Below the pieces are notes generated by a model. The model was not told the origin of the DNA. It did no database searches and saw only the letters and a program-made list of their open reading frames with translations. Made by a program: the position numbers and the translations under genes. Of a DNA stretch of 64,000 nt, positions 1 through 9,111 are shown one piece after another; within the stretch, counting starts at the first letter, position 1; each line of letters opens with the position of its first letter. Source of the DNA: JAFGNB01 sp050304135 (GTDB taxonomy: Bacteria > Fibrobacterota > Chitinivibrionia > Chitinivibrionales > Chitinispirillaceae); contig JBNLDC010000002.1 of NCBI GenBank assembly GCA_050304135.1, forward strand, positions 55,180-119,179, given 5' to 3'.

Positions 1-378
1 ATGGAACTGAAGGAGAGCGTTGTAGGGGATACCCTGCGTATCGGCAATTCGTACGTTTCCCTTGACACACCGGCAAGTGAAAGCAATTCCACCTGCCGTA
101 TCGATCATCTCCAGTACGATAATCAGACGCAGCCCGACAGTGGAATTGCCGATAAATCGTTTAAAAGGGTTGTCGAGGATGCACTCGGCGTCCTTCCGGA
201 TCGTGAGAAGGAAATCGTGATGCTTTACTACGGCATCGGTAAAAAGTCGCCTTCGAATCTTGAAACCATCGCAAAACGCTATAAGTTGACAAGAGAACGT
301 ATCCGCCAGATAAAAGAGAAAGCGATACGTCGTCTGAAAAAGAACCGGGTGCTTGACGGCCTGAATCACGATGCGTAG
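1..378 (+). CDS. RNA polymerase sigma-70 family factor, C-terminal part (5' truncated)
   Basis: This is the C-terminal end of a group 1/2 sigma-70 factor, which directs RNA polymerase to promoters. About 125 residues are visible. A VSLDTP motif near residue 20 is typical of the region 3 end in RpoD-like sigmas. The conserved region 4 follows: LPDREKEIVMLYYGIG, then the helix-turn-helix LTRERIRQIKEKAIRRLKK that reads the -35 element. The ATG at position 1 is probably an internal Met, because regions 1-3 must lie upstream of the window. The C-terminal tail after region 4 (RVLDGLNHDA) differs from that of typical RpoD, so it may be an alternative group 2 sigma. The weak inverted repeat at about 431-458 (ccaccc/gggtgg) could end the transcript but lacks a T-run. 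Confidence 0.88.
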   Translation: MELKESVVGDTLRIGNSYVSLDTPASESNSTCRIDHLQYDNQTQPDSGIADKSFKRVVEDALGVLPDREKEIVMLYYGIGKKSPSNLETIAKRYKLTRERIRQIKEKAIRRLKKNRVLDGLNHDA

Positions 379-558
379 CACACGCATCTGCCGAAATGGC
401 AAGCTGGCGGGGCGCATTCAACTGAGGTACCACCCACCCTTCCTGTGTGCCGGGTGGATTGTTGATGAATGATGTATCCACCACTGCGTGACAGGTCTTT
501 CCCGGAAAAAAATCCCAGGCCCCACACCTGCGGATAACCATATACTGAAAGAGATTCT

Positions 559-873
559 ATGCCGGACAAACAAACGATGCCTGTTCATGGTGATATCTAT
601 GAAGCCGAGGAAGATTTTACGATTATTTACAAAACGATACTGGTTGAATCGTTCTCCAATACCGGTAAGGCGATCTTTCCCGCCGGAGAACGTCTGATAA
701 TCGATACCTGCGGAAGAAAAGGCATCAATGTTTATTGTGATGCCGTAAACTACGACTCACTCGAGGCATTGATCGTTCCTGAAACGATGCGTTCCTCACA
801 GAATTACAACGGCTATTATTTTCACCTTGCCGTAACAACGCTTCTGAAACACTGCAAAAAAATCCTGCGGTAA
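559..873 (+). CDS. hypothetical protein, 104 aa
   Basis: I do not recognise this small protein. It has no signal peptide or membrane segment, a mixed composition, and a basic C-terminal end (HCKKILR). Residues 10-55 read like an acidic-then-beta segment with the phrase IFPAGERLIIDT. The start ATG is preceded by a GAAAGAGAT stretch that could act as a weak ribosome binding site. It lies alone between the sigma factor end and a convergent methyltransferase gene. No function is proposed. The 250 bases after it, up to 1125, show nothing I can name. Confidence 0.45.
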   Translation: MPDKQTMPVHGDIYEAEEDFTIIYKTILVESFSNTGKAIFPAGERLIIDTCGRKGINVYCDAVNYDSLEALIVPETMRSSQNYNGYYFHLAVTTLLKHCKKILR

Positions 874-1125
874 AACAGGAGTGCCGCAATGCTGCACGAT
901 TGAAATTTCCGGTGGTTTCGGTTGATAATCGTTATGTTGGTGATAAACATCCTCCGGCAGCTCGAAACGCTTTATTCGACAGAGAAATTCCTCATATCTG
1001 TAAATTATCCGGATTCAGGATACGAGTGATGTAAGCGGACCGTTGGGGTAGGGTTCTGTTACCGCCTGCACCGGTGGGAACCCCGATCTATTGTCGTTCC
1101 GCAATGATACGCAGACCACACCGTG

Positions 1126-1713
1126 TTATACGACCGACAACTCAAACAATACCTGATGGGTAAGATTCAGTATCGGATACTGATATATCCGGGTGCATTT
1201 ATCCACGTTCAAATCCAGACTGGCGAACAGATCGTACCACTGTTCGATTTTCATGAAGTTGCAGGGAATCTCCATTTTTGTCGAGAGAAACCGGTTGCCG
1301 AAATCGTGTGTATTGAGGACATATTTGGAAATCCGGCGATTGTAAATTTCCTCGAACACGATAAGTTTCCTTGCCGTTACTCGTTTCATTTCACTAAGCA
1401 CTGCTGCAATATCCTGGCAGTGATGGAGAACATACGCGACCATGGTTGCATCAAACGATCTGTCGGGAAATGGAATACGGTCACCATCGTAGATTAATGA
1501 CGGGAGATGCGAAAGGTTGGAGTCAACCGTATCAATGCCGGTTACCCGCAATTCAGTATGATTATGGAGAAACTCGGTAAGAATCATGTCACCGCACCCG
1601 AGGTCAAGAAGCGATGAGCAGTCATTCGTCGAGTCGACAATAATGGGAGTCAGACGCCGGGCACGTGCGTTGAGCAGCATTTTAAAAAAAAATCTTCGAA
1701 TGCTTTTTTTCAA
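1126..1713 (-). CDS. class I SAM-dependent methyltransferase (methyltransferase type 11 family)
   Basis: A 195-residue protein with the Rossmann fold of class I methyltransferases. Motif I is LLDLGCGD (about residues 35-42) and binds S-adenosylmethionine. The second-strand acidic residue sits in TGIDT, PFPDRSFDATMVAYVLHH is the motif IV/V region typical of the type 11 group, and KLIVFEE is a following strand. The substrate cannot be told from sequence. It starts at a TTG codon (ttgaaaaaaagc), with GGGTG upstream as a weak binding site; an ATG at 1680 is an alternative start. It is a single gene whose 5' end lies next to the 5' flank of the DUF3024 gene. Bases 1714-2053 contain an open plus-strand frame but nothing protein-like. 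Confidence 0.75.
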   Translation of the reverse strand: MKKSIRRFFFKMLLNARARRLTPIIVDSTNDCSSLLDLGCGDMILTEFLHNHTELRVTGIDTVDSNLSHLPSLIYDGDRIPFPDRSFDATMVAYVLHHCQDIAAVLSEMKRVTARKLIVFEEIYNRRISKYVLNTHDFGNRFLSTKMEIPCNFMKIEQWYDLFASLDLNVDKCTRIYQYPILNLTHQVLFELSVV

Positions 1714-2053
1714 CGGGAAACACCCGGAAATAGTGTCGGTCGGGAAGGTATTCAGCGATCGTTACTTTGGAAGAGGGACACAACTGTTTGAAGGACTGTT
1801 TAATATACCTTGTAGGAAGATTAATTCCTATCAGTATTTTACAATCAGCAGAAGTATTATACGGGGCATGACCAGTACTTCAATCAGGGTACCGATCCTG
1901 CTTGCAGGAGGCGAAATCACCCGGAAAGGTGAGGGAGAGTGTATATTTTATCCTGTTTTCCGCAGCTGGGCGCTGATGTTATGCATGGCAACGCATCAGA
2001 AAGCGGAATGCAGGTTTACGTTACCTCTCCTGTCGGCTACAGAAAGGAATCGC

Positions 2054-2401
2054 ATGGCATTCAGCGAATTTGAACTGAAACGGTACGAAAAATTGATGAA
2101 CGGTTACATTGAACAAAACAGACCGCCCATTGATGTACGGCATGAACTCGATCTCGGTTTCAGAATCAAAGGACAGAGTGTCGAGATATTCGAAATCCGA
2201 CCGCAATGGCAAAATCCTGTAGAAAAAATGGAAGAACCGGTTGCAAAAGCGACATATGTACAGACACGGAATAACTGGAAAATTTACTGGCTGAGGGCTG
2301 ATCTAAAGTGGCACCGGTACGATCCTGATCCGGTAGTGGATACTATCGAAGAATTTATTGAAATAGTTGAAGAGGATGAATACGCCTGTTTCTTCGGGTA
2401 G
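2054..2401 (+). CDS. DUF3024 family protein, 115 aa
   Basis: The protein starts MAFSEFELKRYEK and contains the conserved blocks of the DUF3024 family: DLGFRIKGQSVEIFEIRP, EEPVAKATYV, WKIYWLRADLKWHRY, and the terminal EEDEYACFFG. Length matches the family (about 115 residues). The reading frame stays open far upstream (to about 1586), but the ATG at 2054 is preceded by AGAAAGGA, a strong ribosome binding site, and is the family's usual start. The function of DUF3024 is not known. It is a single gene, convergent with the TIMP-like gene, with a palindrome overlapping its stop codon. Confidence 0.85.
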   Translation: MAFSEFELKRYEKLMNGYIEQNRPPIDVRHELDLGFRIKGQSVEIFEIRPQWQNPVEKMEEPVAKATYVQTRNNWKIYWLRADLKWHRYDPDPVVDTIEEFIEIVEEDEYACFFG

Positions 2402-2437
2402 GGCGGGTGGGGAAAACTGCTCCGCATCCGCCCTACC
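2397..2437. repeat. palindrome at the end of the DUF3024 gene, possible bidirectional terminator
   Basis: Arms of 13 bases (GGTAGGGCGGGTG and CATCCGCCCTACC, one G-T wobble) flank a 15-base loop. The left arm overlaps the TAG stop of the DUF3024 gene. The element sits between two convergent genes, so it may end transcription both ways, although no long T-run follows. It resembles the GC-rich palindromes found in other gaps of this window. Confidence 0.6.
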
Positions 2438-2449
2438 ATATAAAATCTG

Positions 2450-3025
2450 TCATCGCAGCCGAAGTACTGTTGATGAGGTGTTCCGTATAATGCAGATCGT
2501 AGGGAGTCTTCCTGGAACTACCCTTCTTCCCATAATGTCGTAAATGCCTTGATCGTTCGTGATGGTATTCCAGTTTCTAACAGGAACAGGTTTTGCCGGA
2601 TAGGTTTTAATGCGGGTAATCATATCCAGAGTATCAATCATGCCGGTTTGAGTAGCTCTGTTCAAGGTTTTATTCCCGGAGCATGATGATGTTATAAACT
2701 TTCCTGAAGAATCCTGGTTGGAGAAAATAATGTATGTCGAATCTATTTCGAAATAACTTCCGCATGCCGCACTGTTGCTTGCAGTATAAACCTGAAAATG
2801 ATCGTCTCCTCCATTTTTATAATTTTTGAGAGTTGTAATATACACCGCCAGATTCCAAAGCGATTCCTGCTGCTCCATTAATTTTACGGAATCTATTCTT
2901 CCCGTCACTATTGATCCCGAGGAATTGAATTTATCAAGCACTGACCAGCCAAGTGAAGCACAGGAACAGCTGTAAACAACTTCGGTACTCATCAATAATA
3001 ATACTACGACTATTGTGTGTTTCAT
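2450..3025 (-). CDS. secreted TIMP/NTR-like protein with a degenerate C-terminal sorting domain
   Basis: A 191-residue exported protein. The start at 3025 follows AAAGGAGG, so the 62 upstream in-frame residues are not part of it. After the signal peptide (HTIVVVLLLMSTEVVYS) the mature chain begins CSCASL, and later CGSYF and SSCSGN follow. That spacing is typical of bacterial tissue-inhibitor-of-metalloprotease (netrin-like) domains, in which the N-terminal Cys forms a disulfide. The last ~40 residues (GIYDIMGRRVVPG, then LPTICIIR) look like a worn type IX secretion sorting domain of the VYDLxGRxV...LPxGxYIxR type, with Cys where Tyr is usual. The natural ligand is unknown. Confidence 0.72.
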   Translation of the reverse strand: MKHTIVVVLLLMSTEVVYSCSCASLGWSVLDKFNSSGSIVTGRIDSVKLMEQQESLWNLAVYITTLKNYKNGGDDHFQVYTASNSAACGSYFEIDSTYIIFSNQDSSGKFITSSCSGNKTLNRATQTGMIDTLDMITRIKTYPAKPVPVRNWNTITNDQGIYDIMGRRVVPGRLPTICIIRNTSSTVLRLR

Positions 3026-3667
3026 CGGTACTGTCCTCCTTTGTGTAAAATATACGCCACAATACATCTGATTTAAACAGGGACGGGAAATAAATGTATT
3101 CTGCAGGAATACACGGTTATTTTGACCAAATCTGAATTTTGTGATTAAGATATTAGTCGGATAGTATTGGGACAAGTGGGAAGAGCTGGTACAAAGCTTA
3201 TAGTTGGCCAAGAGAGAGTTTCAGGAAACATATAGCAGGTGTTGCAGAGAATGGAGAATGCCTTGCGGAGCGTTTGGATAGCGTTGTGGAACTTTGCAAC
3301 ATATTCCCACAAATTCCGATGCCAGTCCAATCGATTGGACAAATCGGATTGTTGGTTGATCTGGCGGGATTAAAATGTTTTGAATGCGCGGATGATTCCG
3401 CAACTCCCGTCCTGTCTGACTCCCTGAGTTTATCCCGACCCCAATTCTCAGGATTATCGGCAATATCACACATCTATTCTTCTTTGATCGTCAGTGGCCA
3501 ATCCTGTGATTCCTGGAAGGGGGGCTGCAGGGGAAGATCAATATAGCGAAGAGTAATGCCATATTTGACTCCGTTTGACTTGCAATTTATATTATTGTAA
3601 TTCCGTTTTATCTGGTAAACATACATAGTCGCACTATCTCTATTCCAAGCTGACAGGGGGTTTTCAC
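3026..3667. other. intergenic stretch, 642 bases, no assigned gene
   Basis: AT-rich region between the divergent TIMP-like and lipoprotein genes; promoters for both probably lie here. A plus-strand frame is open from about 3157 to 3546 but has no good start or binding site and no recognisable motif. I found no repeat, RNA gene or mobile element. Confidence 0.5.
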
Positions 3668-4717
3668 GTGAATGCCTGTACATACGTCTTATTTATTGGC
3701 CTGTTGCTACTAAGTGTACAATGTCAGAGTGTCACTACTCCTGAACCTGCCGAGACCGGTACTTCTTCGCCGGTAATAGTCTATACGAACATCGGGGAAT
3801 GGTATTCAAAAATCAATGTCATTGAGAATGATGCAAAGCGGATACTTTTTCCGGATGATACTGTTACGCGCTCGTATGCCGACCTGAATCTGAAGCGGAA
3901 AAAAATTGTTTATATGCACAATTGCGCAGTATATCCTATGATGGGAGAAGTAGGGAATCCATCGGTTTGCGTATCGGATATGCAGGGAACAACCGAAAAA
4001 ACACTGTTACCGTTTAACGTATCGGTTAACTATTTCTATCCGATTTGGGTCTCTGAAAAGGAAATCGCGGTATTTAAAAAGACTGGAACTGAAAATCTGA
4101 CCGTGGTTATTATTGATACCGAGACGGGAACCCCTGGCTGTGAGATCACCATCAATTTCAATGGGGACATCTACAGTTGTATGATGGAAAAAACCACGGA
4201 GTCATTAGTCTTTCTGCAGTGTGGTTATCGTTACCTTGCCGCTATTGATATCGGGTTAAAAACAATACTCAAAGATACAGTAATTGCCTCTGATGATGAA
4301 GCGTTTCCGCTAACTCGACCACTCTTGAGCGATGGAAACATATTTTATTTCACTGCTTCGAGATTCCCCTTTTCCTACCTAACGTATAATGCCGATAACA
4401 ACACCTTTGCCGGATATACTTTTCCTGTGAATAGTGTGGATGTGTCAGCGATTACAGATGAAAATTTTATCACCTACGATCATGATCCTTGGGGAAATTC
4501 ACTCCTCATGAAGTGTGACAGGAAATTTAATGTTGAAAACAGCTTCAGACTGAATATAGAGGGTGTGATATATTACAAGGATAATTCCGTGTACTGCTTG
4601 GCCGAAGGTAATGATGCATACGCTGTAATCAAGGTTGATTTTACCGATAGTTCCTACACATTGTTGAATGATCCGATTGAGGATAATTTTATTTTGGACG
4701 CACGGGCGTATGAATGA
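3668..4717 (+). CDS. hypothetical lipoprotein, 349 aa
   Basis: It starts at a GTG codon preceded by ACAGGGGG, a good ribosome binding site. The signal peptide ends in a lipobox (LLLLSVQC, Cys near residue 19), followed by a Thr/Pro/Ser-rich linker, so the protein is probably anchored in the membrane and faces the periplasm or outside. The rest is rich in beta-prone repeats with phrases such as IVYTNIGEWYSKINV, IVYMHNCAVYP and TENLTVVIIDTETG, which suggests a beta-propeller-like fold. No named family was recognised. The gene is AT-rich compared with the ATPase operon next to it. Confidence 0.7.
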   Translation: MNACTYVLFIGLLLLSVQCQSVTTPEPAETGTSSPVIVYTNIGEWYSKINVIENDAKRILFPDDTVTRSYADLNLKRKKIVYMHNCAVYPMMGEVGNPSVCVSDMQGTTEKTLLPFNVSVNYFYPIWVSEKEIAVFKKTGTENLTVVIIDTETGTPGCEITINFNGDIYSCMMEKTTESLVFLQCGYRYLAAIDIGLKTILKDTVIASDDEAFPLTRPLLSDGNIFYFTASRFPFSYLTYNADNNTFAGYTFPVNSVDVSAITDENFITYDHDPWGNSLLMKCDRKFNVENSFRLNIEGVIYYKDNSVYCLAEGNDAYAVIKVDFTDSSYTLLNDPIEDNFILDARAYE

Positions 4718-5088
4718 TTGCATATAAGTTATTGCTGTATACGCTCGGGAGAATAGAGCAATGTTTATGGTGGATCCGCCAGGTATCGGCTGACGTGGCC
4801 GATTTAAGTGTAGTACGCACTCGTAATCCGATGTGAAACGGGTGTATCTGAAATCTGTCAGATTGTTTCCAGCATATGGAATCAGTTATACATTGACGGG
4901 GTGGAGGGGACACTCATCAGGGAATTACTCCTGTCGGTTGTTATATCATTTCACCGCTTCGGTGAGGACACAATCGGGGTGGTATGCTGATCGGCAAGTA
5001 CGGGTAGGTTTGAAACCCGCTCGTACGGGATTTCGGTAGATGGCATATATTCCCGGCCGTACAGATCGGTGCCCGGGGCAATAGCACA
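4718..5088. other. 371-base gap downstream of the ATPase operon, with one palindrome
   Basis: The expected next ATPase gene (subunit D) is not here in any frame. The only structure is an imperfect inverted repeat at 4998-5025 (gtacgggtaggttt / aaacccgctcgtac, 11 of 14 matched) around a GGTTTGAAACC core. It could terminate the operon transcript or be a dispersed palindromic repeat. Confidence 0.55.
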
Positions 5089-6477
5089 TCACCCTCCGTA
5101 AAATTTTTCCACCTCTTCCTCCGTCACCCGGTGCAGTTCCTCTGCCGGAAGTTCCCGCAGCACTTCCCATCCTAAATCAAGCGTCTGCTCAATCGTCCGG
5201 TCCTCATCCATCCCTTGCGATACAAATTTCTGCTCGAACGATCTGCCGAAATCGAGGTACTGGTGGTCAAGTGGCGAAAGTTCCTCTTCGCCGATAACCG
5301 AGGCCAGATTACGGACGTCTTTCACATAGCCATAGGCTGCAAAAAGCTGGCTTGCCAGATGAGGGTGATCTTCCCGCGTGAGGTCTTTCCCGATACCGTC
5401 TTTCATGAGGCGCGAGAGGGAGGGGAGGCCCGCTACCGGCGGATAGATCTGCCGGTTGTGCATCTCGCGATCGAACACGATCTGCCCCTCGGTGATGTAC
5501 CCGCTCAGATCAGGGATCGGGTGCGAGATGTCATCGTTGGGCATCGTGAGAATAGGGAGCGAGGTTATCGATCCGGCGCAGTCTTTGATCATACCGGAGC
5601 GTTCGTAAAGTTCCGCCAGGTCGCTGTAGAGATACCCGGGGTAGCCTTTCCGCGAGGGAATTTCACCGCGAATGGTGGAGATCTCACGGAGCGACTCGCA
5701 GTAGTTGGTCATATCCGTCATGATCACGAGCACGTGCATGCCTTCGTTGAAGGCGAGATGCTCGGCAAGGGTAAGTGCGGTACGGGGCGTTATGATACGT
5801 TCGATGGAGGGTTCATCTGCCAGCGAGAGAAAGAGCGCGACGTTCTCAAGTACGCCACTCTTTTCAAATGAGTTGATGAAGAACCGGGCGACATCATGTT
5901 TAACTCCCATCGCGGCAAAGATGACCGCAAAGTCGGTGCTGCCGCCGCGGATTTTTGCCTGCCGGGCGATCTGTGCGGCGAGGATGTTGTGGGGGAGTCC
6001 GTTGCCGGAGAAAATCGGGAGTTTCTGCCCGCGGATAAGCGTGTTCATTCCGTCAATTACCGAGATACCGGTCTGGATAAAGTCTCGGGGATACTGACGC
6101 GCAGTGGGGTTGATCGCCATACCGTTGATGTTGAGTTCCGCGTCACCACGTTGAGGTGGACCGCCGTCGATCGGGGAGCCGAGTCCGTTGAAGACCCGGC
6201 CGAGCATATCTTTCGTGACGGCAATTTTAAGCGGTTTGCCGCAGAAGCGTACCCGCGTACCCGGTATCGTGAGTCCAGAGGTGCCTTCGAACACCTGCGC
6301 CACTACATAGTCAACCGAGGTTTCCAGTACGATACCGAGGCGGACCGCTCCCGATGGATCAACGCATTCTATCAGTTCCCGGTATCCCACCGGGTGGGTC
6401 TTTTCAACCACAATAAGCGGTCCTTCGATCCGGTGGACGCCGATATACTCTTTTCCGACTAGTGATGATTCCGACAT
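5089..6477 (-). CDS. ntpB: A/V-type ATPase subunit B (non-catalytic)
   Basis: A 462-residue regulatory subunit of the A/V-type ATPase headpiece, which alternates with subunit A in the A3B3 ring. The beta-barrel start (YIGVHRIEGPLIVV), LGRVFNGLGSPIDGGP, and the blocks QKLPIFSGNGLPHN and NYCESLREIS are diagnostic. As expected for B, there is no functional Walker A GxxGxGKT; the corresponding loop reads FSGNGLPHN. The C-terminus (EEEVEKFYGG) is intact and length is normal. It is the last gene of the operon, three bases after the A gene. In most related operons the D gene follows B; here nothing does. Confidence 0.97.
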   Translation of the reverse strand: MSESSLVGKEYIGVHRIEGPLIVVEKTHPVGYRELIECVDPSGAVRLGIVLETSVDYVVAQVFEGTSGLTIPGTRVRFCGKPLKIAVTKDMLGRVFNGLGSPIDGGPPQRGDAELNINGMAINPTARQYPRDFIQTGISVIDGMNTLIRGQKLPIFSGNGLPHNILAAQIARQAKIRGGSTDFAVIFAAMGVKHDVARFFINSFEKSGVLENVALFLSLADEPSIERIITPRTALTLAEHLAFNEGMHVLVIMTDMTNYCESLREISTIRGEIPSRKGYPGYLYSDLAELYERSGMIKDCAGSITSLPILTMPNDDISHPIPDLSGYITEGQIVFDREMHNRQIYPPVAGLPSLSRLMKDGIGKDLTREDHPHLASQLFAAYGYVKDVRNLASVIGEEELSPLDHQYLDFGRSFEQKFVSQGMDEDRTIEQTLDLGWEVLRELPAEELHRVTEEEVEKFYGG

Positions 6478-6480
6478 GCG

Positions 6481-8259
6481 TTATCCTTTTTCGGGGCTGA
6501 AACTCAGCCGGTCGAATGAACGTTCAAGTTTGGCGGCTATTTTATCGAGTCCCGAGAGATCCTCGTTCGGGATAGCGAATTTCATTTTAATAATATCCTG
6601 ATACACCTTCATCTTCCGAAGCGCGACGATTGTTGATCCTGACTTGATTGCCTCGGCTCCCCGTTCGTAAAAGGTGACGATTATGTTGAGCATGCGCGTC
6701 TGTTTCTCGACGGTTGAGTACATGTCGATTTTGTCGAACGCGTTCTGCTGCAGAAAGGCGTTTTTAAAAAGCGTACAGATTTCAAGAATAAACCGCTGAG
6801 AATCGGGAAGGGCGTCGGGACCCACCAGTTTGACCACCTGCTGGAGTTTCACTTCACGCTGGAGAAGGTTCATTATCACATGACGGTCATGCTCCCAGTC
6901 GGTGCTCACTTCCCGTTCCCACCACGGTGCGATATCTACAAGGTACTCGCTGTACGAGTCAAGCCAGGAGATGGCGGGGTAGTGACGTGAGTTGGCAAGT
7001 TGACGGTCGAGGCCCCAGAAACAGCGGATAAACCGCTTGGTATGCTGTGTCACCGGTTCGCTGAAGTCGCCGCCGGGAGGGGAGACCGCTCCAATCAGCG
7101 TGACTGAACCCTCTCTGCCGCAAAGTGTCTTCATGTAGCCTGCCCGTTCGTAAAATTCGGCTATTTTGGTGGGCAGGTAAGCGGGGAATCCCTCTTCGGC
7201 AGGCATCTCCTCCATGCGGCCCGAGAGTTCGCGCAGTGCCTCGGCCCAGCGGGAGGTGGAGTCGGCCATAACGGCAACATGCAGCCCCATATCACGGAAA
7301 TATTCGGCCATGGTAACCCCGGTGTAGATGCTGGCTTCCCGGGCGCTGACCGGCATGTTCGAGGTGTTGGCGATAAGCACCGTGCGTTCCATAAGTGATT
7401 TTCCTGTGCGTGGATCGATGATGGCAGGGAACTCGCGTAGAACATCGGTAATCTCATTGCCTCGTTCTCCGCAGCCGATGTAGACAATTATATCGGCATC
7501 ACACCATTTTGCGACCGCCTGCTGCGTCATTGTTTTTCCGGTACCGAAACCGCCGGGGATCGCGACTGTACCGCCCTTGGCAACCGGGAAGAGGGTGTCG
7601 ATCACCCGTTGACCGGTGATGAGCGGAATGTCGAGCGGGAGGCGCTGCGTTACGGGACGCGAGAGGCGGATCGGCCATTTATGCATGAGCATAAGCGGTG
7701 TTTCACCGTTGTCGGTTGCTGCTACTGCGATAGTGTCGGTAACGGTGTAGTCGCCTTCGGGCATTATGGAGATCAATGAGCCGGATGTCCCCGGGGGAAC
7801 GAGTATGGAGTGGGTGAGAAGCTCCGTTTCCTGCACGGTGCCAAGTACCATACCACCGGTGACGGCCGTACCCGGCGTGCACTGCGGAATGAAATGCCAC
7901 TTGCGCTGACGGTCGAGCGAGGGAACCTGAATGCCGCGTGCGATAAAGGGACCGCTTATTTTTCGGATCTCTTCGAGCGGGCGCTGAATGCCGTCGTAAA
8001 TCCCGCCGATAAGTCCGGGACCAAGTTCTATGGAGAGCGGGATATTATCGCCGTAGATCGGTGCGCCGGGTTTGAGGCCTACCGTGTCCTCGTACACCTG
8101 AATAACTGCACCGGAACCTTCGAGTTTGATGATCTCTCCCACGAGGTGTTCATCACCAACCCGTACCAGTTCGTAAATCATCGCATCGGTAATCCCGTTT
8201 GCCTCGATGACCGGGCCGTTGACCCGTCTTACTTTTCCGACAATTCGCTGGAGTGTCAT
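6481..8259 (-). CDS. ntpA: A/V-type ATPase catalytic subunit A
   Basis: A 592-residue catalytic subunit that couples ATP hydrolysis or synthesis to rotation. The Walker A loop GGFGTGKT is at about residues 235-242. VYIGCGERGNE (catalytic Glu region), VMADSTSRWAEALRE and the A-specific non-homologous insert around residues 120-200 are present. The ATG overlaps the end of the E gene by four bases, which points to translational coupling, and the B gene follows three bases later. The direction of catalysis (pump or synthase) cannot be read from this subunit alone. Confidence 0.97.
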   Translation of the reverse strand: MTLQRIVGKVRRVNGPVIEANGITDAMIYELVRVGDEHLVGEIIKLEGSGAVIQVYEDTVGLKPGAPIYGDNIPLSIELGPGLIGGIYDGIQRPLEEIRKISGPFIARGIQVPSLDRQRKWHFIPQCTPGTAVTGGMVLGTVQETELLTHSILVPPGTSGSLISIMPEGDYTVTDTIAVAATDNGETPLMLMHKWPIRLSRPVTQRLPLDIPLITGQRVIDTLFPVAKGGTVAIPGGFGTGKTMTQQAVAKWCDADIIVYIGCGERGNEITDVLREFPAIIDPRTGKSLMERTVLIANTSNMPVSAREASIYTGVTMAEYFRDMGLHVAVMADSTSRWAEALRELSGRMEEMPAEEGFPAYLPTKIAEFYERAGYMKTLCGREGSVTLIGAVSPPGGDFSEPVTQHTKRFIRCFWGLDRQLANSRHYPAISWLDSYSEYLVDIAPWWEREVSTDWEHDRHVIMNLLQREVKLQQVVKLVGPDALPDSQRFILEICTLFKNAFLQQNAFDKIDMYSTVEKQTRMLNIIVTFYERGAEAIKSGSTIVALRKMKVYQDIIKMKFAIPNEDLSGLDKIAAKLERSFDRLSFSPEKG

Positions 8260-8939
8260 GCGTTATCCGTTTCTTCGGGCTGTTCACCGGGTTTGCCTGC
8301 GGAAGAGAACAGCGCATCGTATACGCGGTTGCGGATCTCCCCTTCGTGACGCCGCAGTCGTGTTACCACCTGATTGTTGAATGCCGTCCGGCCGTCTGCC
8401 GCAGTAACGACCACACCCTGACCGGCAAGTGGTGGTGCACTGGTGAGTGAGAGCGTTACGGTATGATTGAATTGGCTTTTTGTCAGGGCTGACGCCTCGG
8501 CAAGGAGCGCTTCGTCAACCATAGCGCGTTCAGGAGCAGAGACGTTGACTACGGCAGCTGATGCACCGAGACCGGCGGCTGCTTCGGCGATCCACCGGAC
8601 AAGTATATCGTGGTATCCGGGGGTTATCGACAATTCAGCGATCTTCTTTTCAGATCGGGTGAGGATCTCTTTGAGCAGTGCGTCCTGTGCCTGAAGCATT
8701 TCGCGTTTTAGCGTGACATTGATTCCCGAGAGAATGGTACGGCTGGTGGTAGCAGCCTGTTCCCGCGCCTTCTCTTCGGCATCACGGGTGATCTTGGATG
8801 CTTTACCGCTTGCGAACGAACGTCGTTCATCGGCCATTTTGCGGGCTTCGGCCACAAGCGCTTCCGCCTGCTGCCGCGCGTCTGTGGTGATCCCCTCGAT
8901 GATGAGACCGGTGCCGGTTGTGTCAGGTGTTGTGGTCAT
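8256..8939 (-). CDS. ntpE: A/V-type ATPase subunit E (peripheral stalk)
   Basis: A 227-residue peripheral-stalk subunit. The N-terminal half (residues ~15-110) is a long charged helix rich in Ala, Glu, Lys and Arg, as in E subunits, which pair with the G/H subunit in a right-handed coiled coil. The C-terminal half contains GVVVTAADGRTAFNNQ and LRRHEGEIRNRVYDALF, the conserved globular head that binds the A3B3 ring. It overlaps the A gene by four bases. A 172-base gap with a large palindrome separates it from the F gene upstream. Confidence 0.9.
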   Translation of the reverse strand: MTTTPDTTGTGLIIEGITTDARQQAEALVAEARKMADERRSFASGKASKITRDAEEKAREQAATTSRTILSGINVTLKREMLQAQDALLKEILTRSEKKIAELSITPGYHDILVRWIAEAAAGLGASAAVVNVSAPERAMVDEALLAEASALTKSQFNHTVTLSLTSAPPLAGQGVVVTAADGRTAFNNQVVTRLRRHEGEIRNRVYDALFSSAGKPGEQPEETDNA

Positions 8940-9018
8940 GCTGGTACCTTTTTTTTAGTTCGGGGGTACGGTGTGTCGTGCTCGAACCTTACCCATAAAT
9001 ATCTGTTGACGTTTTCGG

Positions 9019-9111
9019 TCGCCTCACCCCGGTTCATTTCCACATTTCTTCATCCCCTCCCCATGTGTGGAGAGGGGATCACGGAAAGAAAACGGAAACG
9101 GGGTGAGGCGA
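9019..9111. repeat. 93-base nested palindrome between ATPase genes F and E
   Basis: Outer arms TCGCCTCACCCCG (9019-9031) and CGGGGTGAGGCGA (9099-9111) are perfect complements. An inner hairpin is formed by ATCCCCTC (9052-9059) and GAGAGGGGAT (9070-9079). The segments between the arms are partly complementary too. The element ends directly against the stop codon of the F gene, inside the operon. It looks like a mobile palindromic repeat (MITE/REP type) or an intercistronic mRNA structure. Confidence 0.7.

Noticed and set aside
431..458. Inverted repeat ccaccc/gggtgg after the sigma factor as an intrinsic terminator
   Set aside because: Arms of only six bases and no T-run; left as a weak possibility.
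1586..2053. N-terminal extension of the DUF3024 frame by 156 codons
   Set aside because: The family starts at the ATG at 2054, which has a strong AGAAAGGA binding site; the extension overlaps the methyltransferase gene and is not protein-like.
3157..3546. Open plus-strand frame of about 130 codons between the TIMP-like gene and the lipoprotein
   Set aside because: No start codon with a binding site near the beginning, no motif, and AT-rich intergenic composition. A decayed gene cannot be excluded.
5215..6462. Long plus-strand frames opposite ATPase subunit B
   Set aside because: They mirror the codons of a full-length, conserved subunit B and encode nothing recognisable.
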